Shown: one piece after another, positions 31,240 through 40,417 of the stretch
Layout: each line of letters opens with the position of its first letter
Numbering within the stretch: the first letter of the stretch is position 1
Source of the DNA: Frigoribacterium sp. CG_9.8
GTDB lineage: Bacteria; Actinomycetota; Actinomycetes; Actinomycetales; Microbacteriaceae
Assembly (NCBI RefSeq): GCF_015751965.1
Contig: NZ_JADOVH010000003.1
Location: 124,001 to 188,000 of the forward strand
Length of the DNA: 64,000 nucleotides
Direction: 5' to 3'
The notes under the pieces: model-generated
Database searches by the model: none
What the model was told of the DNA's origin: nothing
Seen by the model: only the letters and a program-made list of their open reading frames with translations
Position numbers and translations under genes: made by a program

Positions 31240-32195
31240 CGGGTGTCGGATTTCGCGAGAGCCGTTGCGATCGCTGATGCATGGTCGAAGGCAGCGTTTT
31301 CGAGCCCCGGCTCCCGGGCAGCGGCCGCGACCCCGGCTGCGTACCCCACCAGGTAGGTGGTGAGCGGCGCTGCGGGCCGCATGACCGCGTGTGCTGCGGT
31401 GCCGGCAAGGGCGAGCACGGCCTCGATGTCAACAGGCACCCCCTCGATACCGAGGGCCGCAGTGAGCCGGTCACTCCACTGTCTGAGAACACGCAATGTT
31501 GCATCGTCATCCCGGTCGTCCATGGACTTTCCTTTCGTCGCTGCATCTCGCACCGGCAGATCAGGCGGCAGATCGGGCGGCATGATGCCGTAGCTGGCAG
31601 CATCCGCCCACGTATCGATGTCGTCGGTAGACCCGGAAGGCACGCTGATCTCAGTTAGGTCGAGGGGGGAGAGCAGCGCCCGAACCGGCAGGTTTTGGAT
31701 GTCGGTTTGTCGGCCGCTCACCGCCTCTGCGAGCGGCCCGGTGCGATACAGGCCGAGCAGGGGTTGGCGGCGGCCCCCTTCATCGATCGCGAGCACGCCG
31801 TCCGCACCCACGCCGTGCGCACTCCCGCCGTCCGCACGCACGCCCTCTGTCATCCATGCGAGAAGCGCAGCAACTGCAGCGGCGCCGTTGGGAACGTCAC
31901 ACGCGAGCACCAGCACGAAATCGGCCGGGTGTACCGTTGCCGGTGCATCGTGCAGTACATCGAGTCCGGCCGAAATAGCCGCGGCCGGTCCGCTGAAGGC
32001 CGGCACTTCTCGCGTCACCAAAACCCCGGCTGGGATGACGGCTGGTTCTCCGACAATGACGACTTGCCTGGCTCTGGCCGTGGCATCGATGGTGCGGGAC
32101 AGCAGTGATCGACCGTTGACCACCAGGTCGGCTTTCGAGACGCCGCCGAGGCGGGATGACCGCCCTCCGGCGAGCACGATGGCGTCGAAGATCAT
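31236..32195 (-). CDS. mobA: Molybdenum cofactor guanylyltransferase fused to a DUF6457 domain
   Basis: Residues 1-205 form a MobA nucleotidyltransferase: VLAGGRSSRLGGVSKADL is the GTP-binding loop, EVPAFSGPAAAI and LACDVPNGA follow, the latter with the metal-binding Asp. MobA attaches GMP to molybdopterin to make MGD. Residues about 228-310 are a separate helical domain with LRQWSDRLTAALGI and HAVMRPAAPLTTYLVGYAAG, which I match to DUF6457, usually a small separate protein near Mo-cofactor genes. An internal ribosome binding site and ATG precede that domain. The ATG used (319 residues) starts exactly at the MobA fold; a 119-codon upstream extension is noncoding by composition. Confidence 0.86.
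   Translation of the reverse strand: MIFDAIVLAGGRSSRLGGVSKADLVVNGRSLLSRTIDATARARQVVIVGEPAVIPAGVLVTREVPAFSGPAAAISAGLDVLHDAPATVHPADFVLVLACDVPNGAAAVAALLAWMTEGVRADGGSAHGVGADGVLAIDEGGRRQPLLGLYRTGPLAEAVSGRQTDIQNLPVRALLSPLDLTEISVPSGSTDDIDTWADAASYGIMPPDLPPDLPVRDAATKGKSMDDRDDDATLRVLRQWSDRLTAALGIEGVPVDIEAVLALAGTAAHAVMRPAAPLTTYLVGYAAGVAAAAREPGLENAAFDHASAIATALAKSDTR
31521..31536 (-). promoter_or_regulatory. Internal ribosome binding site and ATG before the DUF6457 domain
   Basis: On the minus strand AAAGGA stands 6 bases before an in-frame ATG (codon 225 of mobA). It would allow the 95-residue C-terminal domain to be made alone as well as in the fusion. Confidence 0.45.
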
Positions 32196-32202
32196 GTGTT
32201 CA

Positions 32203-32208
32203 ACTCTA
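32203..32208 (-). promoter_or_regulatory. -10 element of a leaderless mobA-moeA promoter
   Basis: Read on the minus strand, TAGAGT ends 7 bases before the mobA ATG, with no convincing ribosome binding site. It lies in the 207-base divergent gap shared with fdhD. Confidence 0.55.
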
Positions 32209-32389
32209 GATTGCCCGCGCGATCGTGCTGCGGTGGTGTCCTCCGGCGTCGGCCCTCGCGACCCGAAAACAAAAGGGGCAGCGCACATGTGCCAGAGCAA
32301 CCGAGGCAGTGCACTGGACCGGAGCACTGTCACCGACAGAGCCGATTGGAAAATCCTGTGCATGCCCACGTGCGGGCCGTACCCGGGTG

Positions 32390-32395
32390 GATACT
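32390..32395 (+). promoter_or_regulatory. Possible -10 element of a leaderless fdhD promoter
   Basis: GATACT ends 7 bases before the fdhD ATG. The remainder of the divergent gap has no recognisable molybdenum-cofactor riboswitch. Confidence 0.4.
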
Positions 32396-32402
32396 GAAAG
32401 AT

Positions 32403-33275
32403 ATGGGCAGAATCACAGTCAGGCGCAAAGTGACGCGGATCACGGTCGGAACAGTGGCGGTGCAGCGTGAAGATACGCTCGCGGTTGAGGAACCACTGGA
32501 GATCCGCGTCGGGGGCACGCCCCTCGCGATCACGATGCGCACGCCAGGTCATGATTTCGAACTCGCCGCCGGTTTCCTGGTGTCGGAGGGCGTCATCTCA
32601 CGCGGGGACCAGTTCGCTGCCGCCCGCTACTGTGCGGGGGCGACCGTCGACGGCGAGAACACCTACAACGTGCTCGATGTCACGCTCGGCGAGGGCGTCG
32701 CACCACCAGATCCGAGCCTCGAACGCAACTTCTACACCACCAGTTCATGCGGCCTGTGCGGCAAGGCGAGCATCGATGCGGTACGCACGCTGTCCGCCTA
32801 TGCGGTCGCCGAGGATCCCCTCCGGTTGAATGCCGAGCTGCTCGCGACATTTCCCGATCGGTTGCGCGCCAGCCAGGATATTTTCGAGAAGACTGGCGGG
32901 CTGCATGCCGCCGCACTGTTCGACGGCACGACCGGCGAGATGCTCGTACTTCGCGAAGATGTCGGACGGCACAATGCGGTGGACAAGGTGGTGGGCTGGG
33001 CACTCACTGAAAATCTGCTGCCGCTGCGCGGGATGGTGTTGATGGTTTCGGGACGTGCCAGCTTCGAACTCACCCAGAAGGCCTCGATGGCCGGTATCCC
33101 CCTCCTTGCCGCAGTGTCGGCGCCATCCTCGCTCGCGGTCGAGCTTGCCACAGAGCTGGGGATGACCGTGGTTGGCTTTCTTCGCGGACCGTCGATGGTG
33201 GTGTACAGCGGTGAGCACCGCCTGCACACCGAAACGCAGCCGATGAACCTCGCAGAGACAGTGCGAATGAAATGA
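32403..33275 (+). CDS. fdhD: Formate dehydrogenase accessory sulfurtransferase FdhD
   Basis: Transfers sulfur to the bis-MGD molybdenum centre, which such dehydrogenases need for activity. The 290-residue protein has the Cys loop TTSSCGLCGKASID (C116, C119), TPGHDFELAAGFLVSEG, REDVGRHNAVDKV, MVSGRASFELTQKA and GFLRGPSMVVYSG. It is followed after 30 bases by the oxidoreductase it should serve. The ATG is the first in frame after the divergent gap; upstream in-frame codons read through promoter sequence. Confidence 0.95.
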   Translation: MGRITVRRKVTRITVGTVAVQREDTLAVEEPLEIRVGGTPLAITMRTPGHDFELAAGFLVSEGVISRGDQFAAARYCAGATVDGENTYNVLDVTLGEGVAPPDPSLERNFYTTSSCGLCGKASIDAVRTLSAYAVAEDPLRLNAELLATFPDRLRASQDIFEKTGGLHAAALFDGTTGEMLVLREDVGRHNAVDKVVGWALTENLLPLRGMVLMVSGRASFELTQKASMAGIPLLAAVSAPSSLAVELATELGMTVVGFLRGPSMVVYSGEHRLHTETQPMNLAETVRMK

Positions 33276-33305
33276 CGAGATGCACGAGATGACGGTGGGA
33301 ATAAA

Positions 33306-35612
33306 ATGACGAAGAAACCCGTGAACCCTGGCCACGAGTATCCCGATCTTGAGGTGTCACCGCCCGAGAGCTGGGCCGTCGGACTCCCCGCGATTTACCA
33401 CTCGATGGAGCCGGCGATCGCTCAACTCGGACTGGTGCGCACCGCGAAGCTGATGACGTCGATGAACCAGAAGGACGGCTTCGACTGTATGAGCTGTGCC
33501 TGGCCGGATCCGGAACACCGGTCGGTCGCGGAGTTCTGCGAGAACGGCGCAAAGGCTGTGACCTGGGAGGCAACCCCGATCACCGTGCCGACGAGTTTCT
33601 GGGCGGAGCATTCGATTGCTGACCTGCTGTCGCGGTCGGAGTACTGGCTCGGCATGCAGGGCAGACTCACCGAGCCGGTCTATCGTCCTGCCGGCGCAGA
33701 CCACTACGAACCGGTGACCTGGGAACGGGCATTCGACATCATCGCGACGAAGCTCAATGGCCTTGCCTCGCCGAACGAAGCCGCGTTTTATACGAGCGGC
33801 CGAACCGCCAACGAGACGGCCTTCGTCTACCAACTTTTCGTGCGGGCCTTCGGCACCAATAACCTGCCGGACTGCTCGAACATGTGCCATGAGTCCACCG
33901 GCACCGCCCTCGGCGAGACCATCGGAATCGGCAAGTCGACAATCGCCTACGACGATTTTGAGAAGTCTGACCTGGTGATCATCATGGGGCAGAACCCGGG
34001 CACCAATCATCCGCGCATGCTCACCGCGCTCGAAGCGGCGAAGCGCAACGGCGCGAGCATCGTTGCGGTGAATCCGCTGCCAGAGGCGGGTCTGATGCGG
34101 TACAAGAATCCGCAGAAGGTGCGGGGGATCATCGGATCTGGTACGCCGCTCGCCGACCAGTTTCTACAGATCCGCTCCGGTGGGGACATGGCTCTGCTGC
34201 AGGCCGTCTCGAAGCGAGTGCTCGACGCGGAGGCGGCGAAGCCCGGCACGGTACTCGACCATGCTTTTCTGGACGAATTCACCCTCGGTCTCGATGCCCT
34301 CACCGAGCACCTCGGCCACCTCGATGAAGCGACCGTGCTGCTGGCTACCGGCCTCACCTCGGCCGAAATTGATGAGCTTGCCGAGCGCTACATTGCCGCC
34401 GATCGGGTGATCATCACCTGGGCAATGGGCCTGACCCAGCACAAGAAGTCGGTCGACACCCTCAAAGATCTGATCAACCTGCTGCTGCTTCGCGGCAATA
34501 TCGGCAAGCCCGGGGCCGGAGCATCCCCGATCCGTGGTCACAGCAATGTGCAGGGTGACCGCACCATGGGCGTGTGGGAGCAGATGGATGATGAGTTCCT
34601 CGACGCCATCGAGAAGGAATTCTCGTTCGCACCACCCCGGGCCCATGGAACAGATGCCCTCAAGGCGATCGAGGGGATGCAACGCGGCGAGGTGAAGGTC
34701 TGGTTCGCGCTCGGAGGTAACCTGGTCGCCGCCGTCTCCGACACGGTTGCGGCCGAGAAGGCAATGCACGGCACGGAGATGACGGTGCAGATATCGACCA
34801 AGCTCAATCGCTCGCATGCCGTTATCGGCACCGAGGCGCTGATCTTGCCGACAATGGGTCGCACGGAGGTCGACCTCCAGGCCAGCGGACCGCAGTTCGT
34901 TTCCGTGGAGGATTCCGTCTGCGCCGTGCACGGATCCCATGGCCGAATCCCGCCGGTTGCCGCTGGCCTCCTGTCTGAGATCTCGATCATTACGCGCCTC
35001 GCACGGGCCGTCCTCGGAAATTCTGTGCCAGTGGACTGGGCCGGATTCGAGGGCAACTACGACCTCATCCGCGATCACATCAGTCGTGTTGTTCCCGGTT
35101 TCGAGAAGTTCAACGTCCAGGTGCGCCAGAAGGGCGGCTTCATCCTGCCGAACGGTCCGCGTGACAGCCGCACCTTCGCTACCGCAACCGGCAAGGCAAT
35201 GCTCACCGTGAATGAGCTCGAGGCGCTCGAGCGGCCCGCCGGTCGGTTGATCCTGCAGACTATGCGCTCACACGACCAGTTCAACACCACCATCTACAGC
35301 CTCAACGATCGCTACCGTGGCATCAAGAACGGTCGGGATGTGATCTTCGTGAATCCCGATGATCTGACCGAGCTCAACCTGAAAGACGGCCAACGCGTCG
35401 ACATCTTCAGCGAATGGAAAGATGAGCCGGACCGCGTGCTGCGCGGCTACCGTATTGTTTCCTATCCGACGGCTCGGGGATGCGCGGCCGCCTATTACCC
35501 GGAGGCCAACGTTCTTGTTCCGCTGTCGAGCGCCGCTGTGGGGAGCAACACCCCGGTGTCCAAGGCTGTCATCGTGCGGCTCGAGCCCGTGGCATCCGCC
35601 GACACCCGGTAA
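33306..35612 (+). CDS. FdhF/YdeP-type molybdopterin oxidoreductase, substrate unknown
   Basis: 768-residue bis-MGD enzyme of the formate-dehydrogenase-alpha-like YdeP group. Likely Fe-S cysteines are C61, C64 ([11 protein letters not shown]) and C78 (FCENGAKA). The probable Mo ligand is in [14 protein letters not shown] (C190 or C194); no in-frame TGA, so no selenocysteine. [38 protein letters not shown] and the C-terminal molydopterin-dinucleotide domain ([22 protein letters not shown]) complete the enzyme. No signal peptide, so it is cytoplasmic. No beta or gamma subunit is beside it. True formate activity is doubtful; YdeP relatives have uncertain substrates. Confidence 0.9.
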   Translation: MTKKPVNPGHEYPDLEVSPPESWAVGLPAIYHSMEPAIAQLGLVRTAKLMTSMNQKDGFDCMSCAWPDPEHRSVAEFCENGAKAVTWEATPITVPTSFWAEHSIADLLSRSEYWLGMQGRLTEPVYRPAGADHYEPVTWERAFDIIATKLNGLASPNEAAFYTSGRTANETAFVYQLFVRAFGTNNLPDCSNMCHESTGTALGETIGIGKSTIAYDDFEKSDLVIIMGQNPGTNHPRMLTALEAAKRNGASIVAVNPLPEAGLMRYKNPQKVRGIIGSGTPLADQFLQIRSGGDMALLQAVSKRVLDAEAAKPGTVLDHAFLDEFTLGLDALTEHLGHLDEATVLLATGLTSAEIDELAERYIAADRVIITWAMGLTQHKKSVDTLKDLINLLLLRGNIGKPGAGASPIRGHSNVQGDRTMGVWEQMDDEFLDAIEKEFSFAPPRAHGTDALKAIEGMQRGEVKVWFALGGNLVAAVSDTVAAEKAMHGTEMTVQISTKLNRSHAVIGTEALILPTMGRTEVDLQASGPQFVSVEDSVCAVHGSHGRIPPVAAGLLSEISIITRLARAVLGNSVPVDWAGFEGNYDLIRDHISRVVPGFEKFNVQVRQKGGFILPNGPRDSRTFATATGKAMLTVNELEALERPAGRLILQTMRSHDQFNTTIYSLNDRYRGIKNGRDVIFVNPDDLTELNLKDGQRVDIFSEWKDEPDRVLRGYRIVSYPTARGCAAAYYPEANVLVPLSSAAVGSNTPVSKAVIVRLEPVASADTR

Positions 35613-35615
35613 CCT
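35610..35615 (+). promoter_or_regulatory. -10 element of a leaderless hisE promoter
   Basis: TAACCT overlaps the stop codon of the upstream oxidoreductase and ends 7 bases before the hisE GTG. It would uncouple the his-trp block from the molybdenum genes. Confidence 0.5.
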
Positions 35616-35622
35616 TGCAGAT

Positions 35623-35886
35623 GTGAAATCGTTTGACGATCTGTTTGCTGAGCTCAGCGCCAAGGCGGTCTCGCGCCCGGAGGGTTCTGGCACCGTTGCA
35701 GAGCTCGACGCTGGCGTGCATGCCATCGGCAAGAAGATTGTCGAAGAGGCTGCCGAGGTGTGGATGGCAGCCGAGTTCCAGTCGCTCGATGAGACGGCTG
35801 AAGAGATTTCCCAGCTGATCTACCACCTGCAGGTGCTCATGATCTCGAAGGGCCTGAGCACGGCGGATGTCTACCGACATCTCTGA
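35623..35886 (+). CDS. hisE: Phosphoribosyl-ATP pyrophosphohydrolase
   Basis: Second step of histidine synthesis: removes pyrophosphate from PR-ATP. The 87-residue protein has the metal-binding MazG-like helices [17 protein letters not shown] and [17 protein letters not shown]. The GTG gives the normal length; the overlapping ATG two bases before is out of frame. hisG follows after 40 bases, the usual hisE-hisG actinobacterial order. Confidence 0.95.
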   Translation: MKSFDDLFAELSAKAVSRPEGSGTVAELDAGVHAIGKKIVEEAAEVWMAAEFQSLDETAEEISQLIYHLQVLMISKGLSTADVYRHL

Positions 35887-35926
35887 GTGCGGCCCCCCTC
35901 AACCACCCCCACCTGAAGAGACCTGA

Positions 35927-36766
35927 ATGTTGCGAATCGCAGTGCCCAACAAGGGATCCCTCAGCGAAACCGCTGCCGAGATGCTGTCCGAGGCCGGCTA
36001 CGCCGGTCGTCGTGATCCGCGCGCGCTCAACCTGTCCGATCCGCGCAACGATGTGGAGTTTTTCTTCCTGCGCCCGCGGGACATCGCCACCTACGTGGGA
36101 TCCGGCGCCCTCGATGTCGGGATCACCGGGCGGGACCTGCTGCTCGACTCCGGCTCGAATGCGGTCGAGATTGCGAGCCTCGACTTCGGGGCATCCACCT
36201 TTCGGTTCGCCGGTGTAGCCGGACGCTTCTCGAACCTCACGGAACTTGAGGGTGTGCGCGTTGCGACCAGCTATCCCGGTCTTGTCGGGGATTTTCTTGC
36301 CCGCAACGGGGTGAACGCCAGCCTCGTGAAGCTCGATGGGGCGGTCGAATCCGCGGTCAAACTCGGTGTCGCGGATGCCGTCGCTGACGTGGTGTCCACC
36401 GGTTCTACGCTGCGCGCCCAGGGTCTCGAGATCTTCGGTCCCGTAATCCTCGAATCCTCCGCCGTGCTGATCAGCGCGAAGCCCGGGATTCCCGGGATCA
36501 CGACGCTTCAGCGCCGCCTGCAGGGAGTTCTCGTAGCCAGGCAGTACGTGCTGATGGATTACGACCTGCCGATCGCGCTGATCGAAGCTGCCTCCGCGAT
36601 CACGCCGGGGCTCGAGTCGCCGACAGTCTCACCGCTGCGAGACCGCGAGTGGGTGGCAGTGCGTGTGATGGTGCGCTCGCACGACACCAACCAGGTCATG
36701 GACCAGCTGTACGAACTTGGCGCACGCGCCATTCTCGTCAGCCCGATCCATGCGGCTCGGATTTAA
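35927..36766 (+). CDS. hisG: ATP phosphoribosyltransferase (long form)
   Basis: First, feedback-controlled step of histidine synthesis. The 279-residue protein opens [15 protein letters not shown], has [14 protein letters not shown] and the PRPP loop [15 protein letters not shown], and ends with the ACT-like regulatory domain that binds histidine ([19 protein letters not shown]). The long form works without HisZ, and no hisZ is present. Confidence 0.96.
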   Translation: MLRIAVPNKGSLSETAAEMLSEAGYAGRRDPRALNLSDPRNDVEFFFLRPRDIATYVGSGALDVGITGRDLLLDSGSNAVEIASLDFGASTFRFAGVAGRFSNLTELEGVRVATSYPGLVGDFLARNGVNASLVKLDGAVESAVKLGVADAVADVVSTGSTLRAQGLEIFGPVILESSAVLISAKPGIPGITTLQRRLQGVLVARQYVLMDYDLPIALIEAASAITPGLESPTVSPLRDREWVAVRVMVRSHDTNQVMDQLYELGARAILVSPIHAARI

Positions 36767-36768
36767 CC

Positions 36769-37533
36769 GTGCCGGTCGCCGTGCGCGTAATTGCCTGCCT
36801 GGATGTCGCTGCCGGGCGGGTGGTCAAGGGCGTAAATTTTCTTGACCTGCGAGACGCGGGGAATCCGGTCGAGCTCGCGCGGCGATATTATGAGCAGGGT
36901 GCCGACGAGATCACCTTCCTCGACGTCACCGCAACGGTCGACGACCGGGCCACGATGTACGACGTGGTGCAGGCCACCGCCGAGCAGGTGTTCATTCCCC
37001 TCACCGTCGGCGGCGGGGTGCGCACCACGGAGGATGTCGCGAGGCTCCAGGGCCACGGGGCAGATAAGATCGGCGTCAACAGTGCTGCGATCGCGCGGCC
37101 GGCTCTGCTCGGCGAGATCGCCGACCGCTTTGGCGCTCAGGCGCTTGTTCTATCGCTTGACGTGAAGCGGTCGCACCGTGCAGCGAGCGGCTGGATTGTG
37201 ACCACCCACGGCGGTCGCACCGAGACCGACATCGACGCGCTCGCCTGGGCCATTGAGGCAATCGAACGGGGCGCCGGTGAACTGCTCGTGAACTCCATCG
37301 ACGCGGATGGCACGAAAAATGGTTTCGACCTGCCGCTGATCACCGCTATGCGGGAAATCAGCAGGGTACCGGTTATCGCGAGCGGGGGAGCCGGGTCGAT
37401 CGACCATTTCGCTCCGGCGATTGCGGCGGGTGCGGATGCCGTGCTCGCGGCATCCGTATTCCACAGCGGTCAGATGACCGTCGGCGATGTGAAGCACGGC
37501 CTGAAAGTGGCCGGAGTCTCGGTGAGGACCTGA
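36769..37533 (+). CDS. hisF: Imidazole glycerol phosphate synthase cyclase subunit
   Basis: With HisH glutaminase makes IGP and AICAR. The 254-residue TIM barrel has the catalytic Asp in [15 protein letters not shown] (D12), the second Asp in [21 protein letters not shown] and [12 protein letters not shown]. The GTG lies 2 bases after hisG; a second GTG four codons later would also keep the fold. The usual hisH and hisA are not adjacent. Co-location with hisI and trpE is common in Actinobacteria. Confidence 0.95.
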   Translation: MPVAVRVIACLDVAAGRVVKGVNFLDLRDAGNPVELARRYYEQGADEITFLDVTATVDDRATMYDVVQATAEQVFIPLTVGGGVRTTEDVARLQGHGADKIGVNSAAIARPALLGEIADRFGAQALVLSLDVKRSHRAASGWIVTTHGGRTETDIDALAWAIEAIERGAGELLVNSIDADGTKNGFDLPLITAMREISRVPVIASGGAGSIDHFAPAIAAGADAVLAASVFHSGQMTVGDVKHGLKVAGVSVRT

Positions 37534-37538
37534 TATTC

Positions 37539-37928
37539 ATGGATGGTGTGATGGACCCGTCGATCGATGGAGTACTCGCGCGGGCCGCCTTCGATGCCGA
37601 CGGATTGCTGCCCGCGATCATCCAGCAGTGGGACAGCCGCGAAGTGCTGATGCTCGGCTACATGAACGCCGAGGCGCTGCGTCGCACGCTGACCGAGGGG
37701 CGCGTGACATTCTGGTCGCGTTCGCGCCAGGAGTTCTGGCGAAAGGGCGACACCTCCGGGCATCGGCAGTATGTGAGAGGTGCCGCACTCGACTGCGATT
37801 CCGACACGCTACTCGTCCAGGTGGATCAGATCGGTGCGGCCTGTCACACCGGCGCGCACGCCTGCTTCGATGTCGACCCGCTCACCCCGACAATCCTCGA
37901 TTCAACGAACGGTGATGCAGATGAGTGA
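37539..37928 (+). CDS. hisI: Phosphoribosyl-AMP cyclohydrolase
   Basis: Opens the adenine ring of PR-AMP, the third step of histidine synthesis. The 129-residue protein has VLMLGYMNAEALRRTL, TFWSRSRQEFWRKGDTSGH, and metal ligands in LDCDSDTLLVQVDQ and ACHTGAHACF. HisE is a separate protein upstream. A closer ATG at 37551 is possible. The 3' end overlaps trpE by 8 bases, physically joining the his and trp genes. Confidence 0.95.
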   Translation: MDGVMDPSIDGVLARAAFDADGLLPAIIQQWDSREVLMLGYMNAEALRRTLTEGRVTFWSRSRQEFWRKGDTSGHRQYVRGAALDCDSDTLLVQVDQIGAACHTGAHACFDVDPLTPTILDSTNGDADE

Positions 37929-39471
37929 GACTACAAGCCGGGAGCAGTTCGAGGCGCTACTCGACGGCCATCGTGTCGTACCGGTCATCCGGGAGCTCTT
38001 CGCCGACGGCGAGACGCCGGTAGGCATCTACCGCAAACTCGCTAAGGGAGAGCCCGGCAGCTTCCTGCTCGAATCGGCAGAGCAGGGAGGCATCTGGTCG
38101 CGCTACTCCTTCATCGGGGTCTCCAGCTTCGGCGTGCTCACCCAGAGAACCGACGAGGCGGGTGCGGAGGTTGCGGTCTGGCTCGATTACGGACTCTCGG
38201 CTGAGCGCGCGCTCGGTCCGGAATGCCCGGACGGTCCGCTCGCGGCCCTTGGCCACCTCTATGAGCGCTGGGGAACGCCGCATGTTCCCGGGCATCCGCC
38301 CCTCACCGGAGGACTGGTCGGCTTCATCGGCTGGGAGGCGATCCGCCAGATTGAGCACCTGCCCAACCGGCCACCGGCCGACTTCGACTTTCCCGGACAG
38401 GCCCTGAGCTTTGTCTCAGAGCTAGTGGTGGTCGACCACCGAACCGGAACCGTGCTCCTCATCGCGACCGTGCTGAACGACGGCGTTGTGAATGATCAAG
38501 TGGACATAGCGGAAGAGCTGTGGTCGGTCGCGATGTCGCGGCTGGACTCGATGCAAGCCGCCCTCGCCCAGCCGGCTGAGGCCTGGCTTGCCGAGGTTGA
38601 CCTGTCCATTGCGGCAACTCCGATCCCGCGAATTGCGGCGCCGGTTTTCCATGAGGCCATCGACCGGTCGAAGGAGTTCATTCGCGACGGTGATGTCTTC
38701 CAGGTCGTGATTTCGCAGCGTTTCGACCACGAGATCACGGCGGACCCGATTGATGTCTATCGGGTGCTTCGCACGCTTAATCCCAGTCCGTACATGTACC
38801 TGCTGTCATTGGTCACAGCGGAGGGCGAACCATATTCGATCGTCGGTTCCTCGCCGGAAGCTCTCGTGAAGGTCGAGAACGCCCGGGTGTACATGCATCC
38901 GATCGCCGGATCCCGCCCTCGCGGTGTCGGCCCGGAGGAAGACATCGCTCTCGCCGACGAGCTCCTCGGTGATCCCAAGGAGCGGGCCGAGCATCTCATG
39001 CTGGTCGATCTGGCCCGCAATGATCTGCTGAAGGTGTGCATCCCCGGCACCGTCGAGGTGAGTGAGTTCATGCAGGTCGAACGGTTCAGCCATATCATGC
39101 ACCTCGTGTCGTCTGTCGAGGGCGACATTCGGCCAACCGCCAATTCGATCGATGTGTTTCGTGCCACCTTCCCCGCTGGCACCCTCTCCGGCGCGCCGAA
39201 GCCGCGGGCTCTCGAGATCATCGATGAGCTGGAGGTTGCTCAGCGCGGTCTCTACGGGGGAGTCGTGGGCTATTTCGGATTCGCTGGCGATCTCGATCTT
39301 GCCATCGCCATCCGCACGACCACGATTTCGGGAGGGATGGCTCGGGTGCAGGCCGGGGCCGGCCTCGTCGCCGATTCCGACCCGCAGAGCGAGTACCTCG
39401 AGTCCCAGAACAAGGCTGCCGCACCTCTTCGAGCGGTCGCTGTAGCCAACGCAATGCGGCGGGTGCAGTAA
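37921..39471 (+). CDS. trpE: Anthranilate synthase component I
   Basis: Makes anthranilate from chorismate with TrpG-supplied ammonia. The N-terminal domain carries the tryptophan-feedback motif FLLESAEQGG, and the C-terminal chorismate-binding domain has DVFQVVISQRFD, PSPYMYLL, IAGSRPRGVG, ERAEHLMLVDLARND, FSHIMHLVSSVEG and GTLSGAPKPRALEII. The protein has 516 residues. The ATG two codons upstream (37915) is an alternative. No trpG or trpD lies in this cluster, so the glutaminase must be elsewhere. Overlap with hisI leaves no room for a trp leader attenuator. Confidence 0.95.
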   Translation: MSETTSREQFEALLDGHRVVPVIRELFADGETPVGIYRKLAKGEPGSFLLESAEQGGIWSRYSFIGVSSFGVLTQRTDEAGAEVAVWLDYGLSAERALGPECPDGPLAALGHLYERWGTPHVPGHPPLTGGLVGFIGWEAIRQIEHLPNRPPADFDFPGQALSFVSELVVVDHRTGTVLLIATVLNDGVVNDQVDIAEELWSVAMSRLDSMQAALAQPAEAWLAEVDLSIAATPIPRIAAPVFHEAIDRSKEFIRDGDVFQVVISQRFDHEITADPIDVYRVLRTLNPSPYMYLLSLVTAEGEPYSIVGSSPEALVKVENARVYMHPIAGSRPRGVGPEEDIALADELLGDPKERAEHLMLVDLARNDLLKVCIPGTVEVSEFMQVERFSHIMHLVSSVEGDIRPTANSIDVFRATFPAGTLSGAPKPRALEIIDELEVAQRGLYGGVVGYFGFAGDLDLAIAIRTTTISGGMARVQAGAGLVADSDPQSEYLESQNKAAAPLRAVAVANAMRRVQ

Positions 39472-39474
39472 CCC

Positions 39475-40149
39475 GTGTCACCCCGTCGGCTGAAGGGTGT
39501 CACGCTTCTTGCTGCTATCGTGCTGAGCGGTCTCATGTTGTTGACCTGGACCGGTGAGTGGTTCTCGCTCACTCTCCGCGAGTCGGCAACCGGCAATCGC
39601 ACGCTCGGTGTTACCGGTGAGGTCGCAGCGCCAGCGCTCGTCGCTCTCGCTCTCGCCAGCCTCGCCCTCGTCGCCGCACTTGCCCTGTCCGGCCCGTTTT
39701 TCCGGGTGGTGCTCGGTGTCCTCGAGGTGGTGCTCGGTTTCACCGTCAGTGTTTCGGCGGTCATCGCGGTGTCAAATCCGGTTCGCGCCTCGGAGTCGGC
39801 GATCTCGGCGGTGACCGGAGTCGGCGGATCGGTATCGGTCGCCGCTCTGGTGACCTCCGTTTCGCAGACGGCGTTTCCCATCCTCGCCATTGTGGTCGGC
39901 ATTCTCACCATGGTGCTCGGTGTTTTCGTGCTTGCGACCTTTCGGCGGTGGCCCGGTTCGACCGGTCGTTATCGCCAGCCGGTCGTTCTCGAGGATCCCG
40001 ACGCCCCGGCAGCACACAGGGATGATCCCGACGCTGCCACTGTCGATCCCGGCTCCGAGGATGCCGCTGCGGATGCCATCTCAGACTGGGACACACTGAG
40101 CGGTGGCAGCGACCCGACCTCGCGGCGGGCCGATCCCCCCTCGCGATAG
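39475..40149 (+). CDS. Trp-operon-associated integral membrane protein
   Basis: 224 residues with four hydrophobic segments (about 8-24, 50-70, 76-100 and 120-150) and an acidic, disordered C-terminal tail rich in Asp, Pro and Ala. The GTG follows trpE by 3 bases. It fits the actinobacterial family found between trpE and trpC (Trp_oprn_chp type), whose function is not established. A role in tryptophan or precursor transport has been guessed only from location. No transporter motif is visible. Confidence 0.85.
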   Translation: MSPRRLKGVTLLAAIVLSGLMLLTWTGEWFSLTLRESATGNRTLGVTGEVAAPALVALALASLALVAALALSGPFFRVVLGVLEVVLGFTVSVSAVIAVSNPVRASESAISAVTGVGGSVSVAALVTSVSQTAFPILAIVVGILTMVLGVFVLATFRRWPGSTGRYRQPVVLEDPDAPAAHRDDPDAATVDPGSEDAAADAISDWDTLSGGSDPTSRRADPPSR

Positions 40150-40181
40150 ACTGATCAACGAAAACCCCACGAAGGAGACCT

Positions 40182-40412
40182 GTGAGCGACGAATACCCGG
40201 AGCCCGGAGAAGGCAATTCCCCAGCCGCCTGGACTGCCGTGATCATCATGCTGATCGCGTTCAGCATCGGTACTGTCGCATTCTTCTTCAATTTGCAGCT
40301 TCTGGTGTGGGCTTCGGTCGGACTGCTCGTCGTCGGTATCGTCGTCGGTTTTTTGCTCAAGTACATGGGGTACGGCGTCTATGGCGCTAAGTACACCCCG
40401 AAAGGCCACTGA
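40182..40412 (+). CDS. Small HGxxPAAW-type membrane protein
   Basis: 76 residues with two membrane helices (about 18-40 and 42-62). The first is entered by NSPAAWTAV, matching the PAAW signature of a small actinobacterial family found between the Trp-associated membrane protein and trpC. The HG of the usual signature is replaced by EG. A good ribosome binding site (AAGGAGA) precedes the GTG. Function unknown; it may be an assembly partner of the preceding membrane protein. Confidence 0.82.
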   Translation: MSDEYPEPGEGNSPAAWTAVIIMLIAFSIGTVAFFFNLQLLVWASVGLLVVGIVVGFLLKYMGYGVYGAKYTPKGH

Positions 40413-40417
40413 CTCAG

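Noticed and set aside
32209-32389. Molybdenum cofactor riboswitch upstream of fdhD or mobA
   Set aside because: No matching conserved core was seen on either strand, and the -10 boxes predict leaderless transcripts on both sides.
32196-32552. N-terminal extension of mobA by 119 codons
   Set aside because: The MobA fold begins at the ATG at 32195, which also has a leaderless -10 box. The extension crosses the divergent gap and the start of fdhD.
33306-35612. Selenocysteine in the formate-dehydrogenase-like enzyme
   Set aside because: There is no in-frame TGA, and the Mo-ligand region has ordinary Cys codons.
37880-37925. trp leader peptide or attenuator before trpE
   Set aside because: trpE overlaps hisI by 8 bases, and no run of Trp codons or competing hairpins is present.
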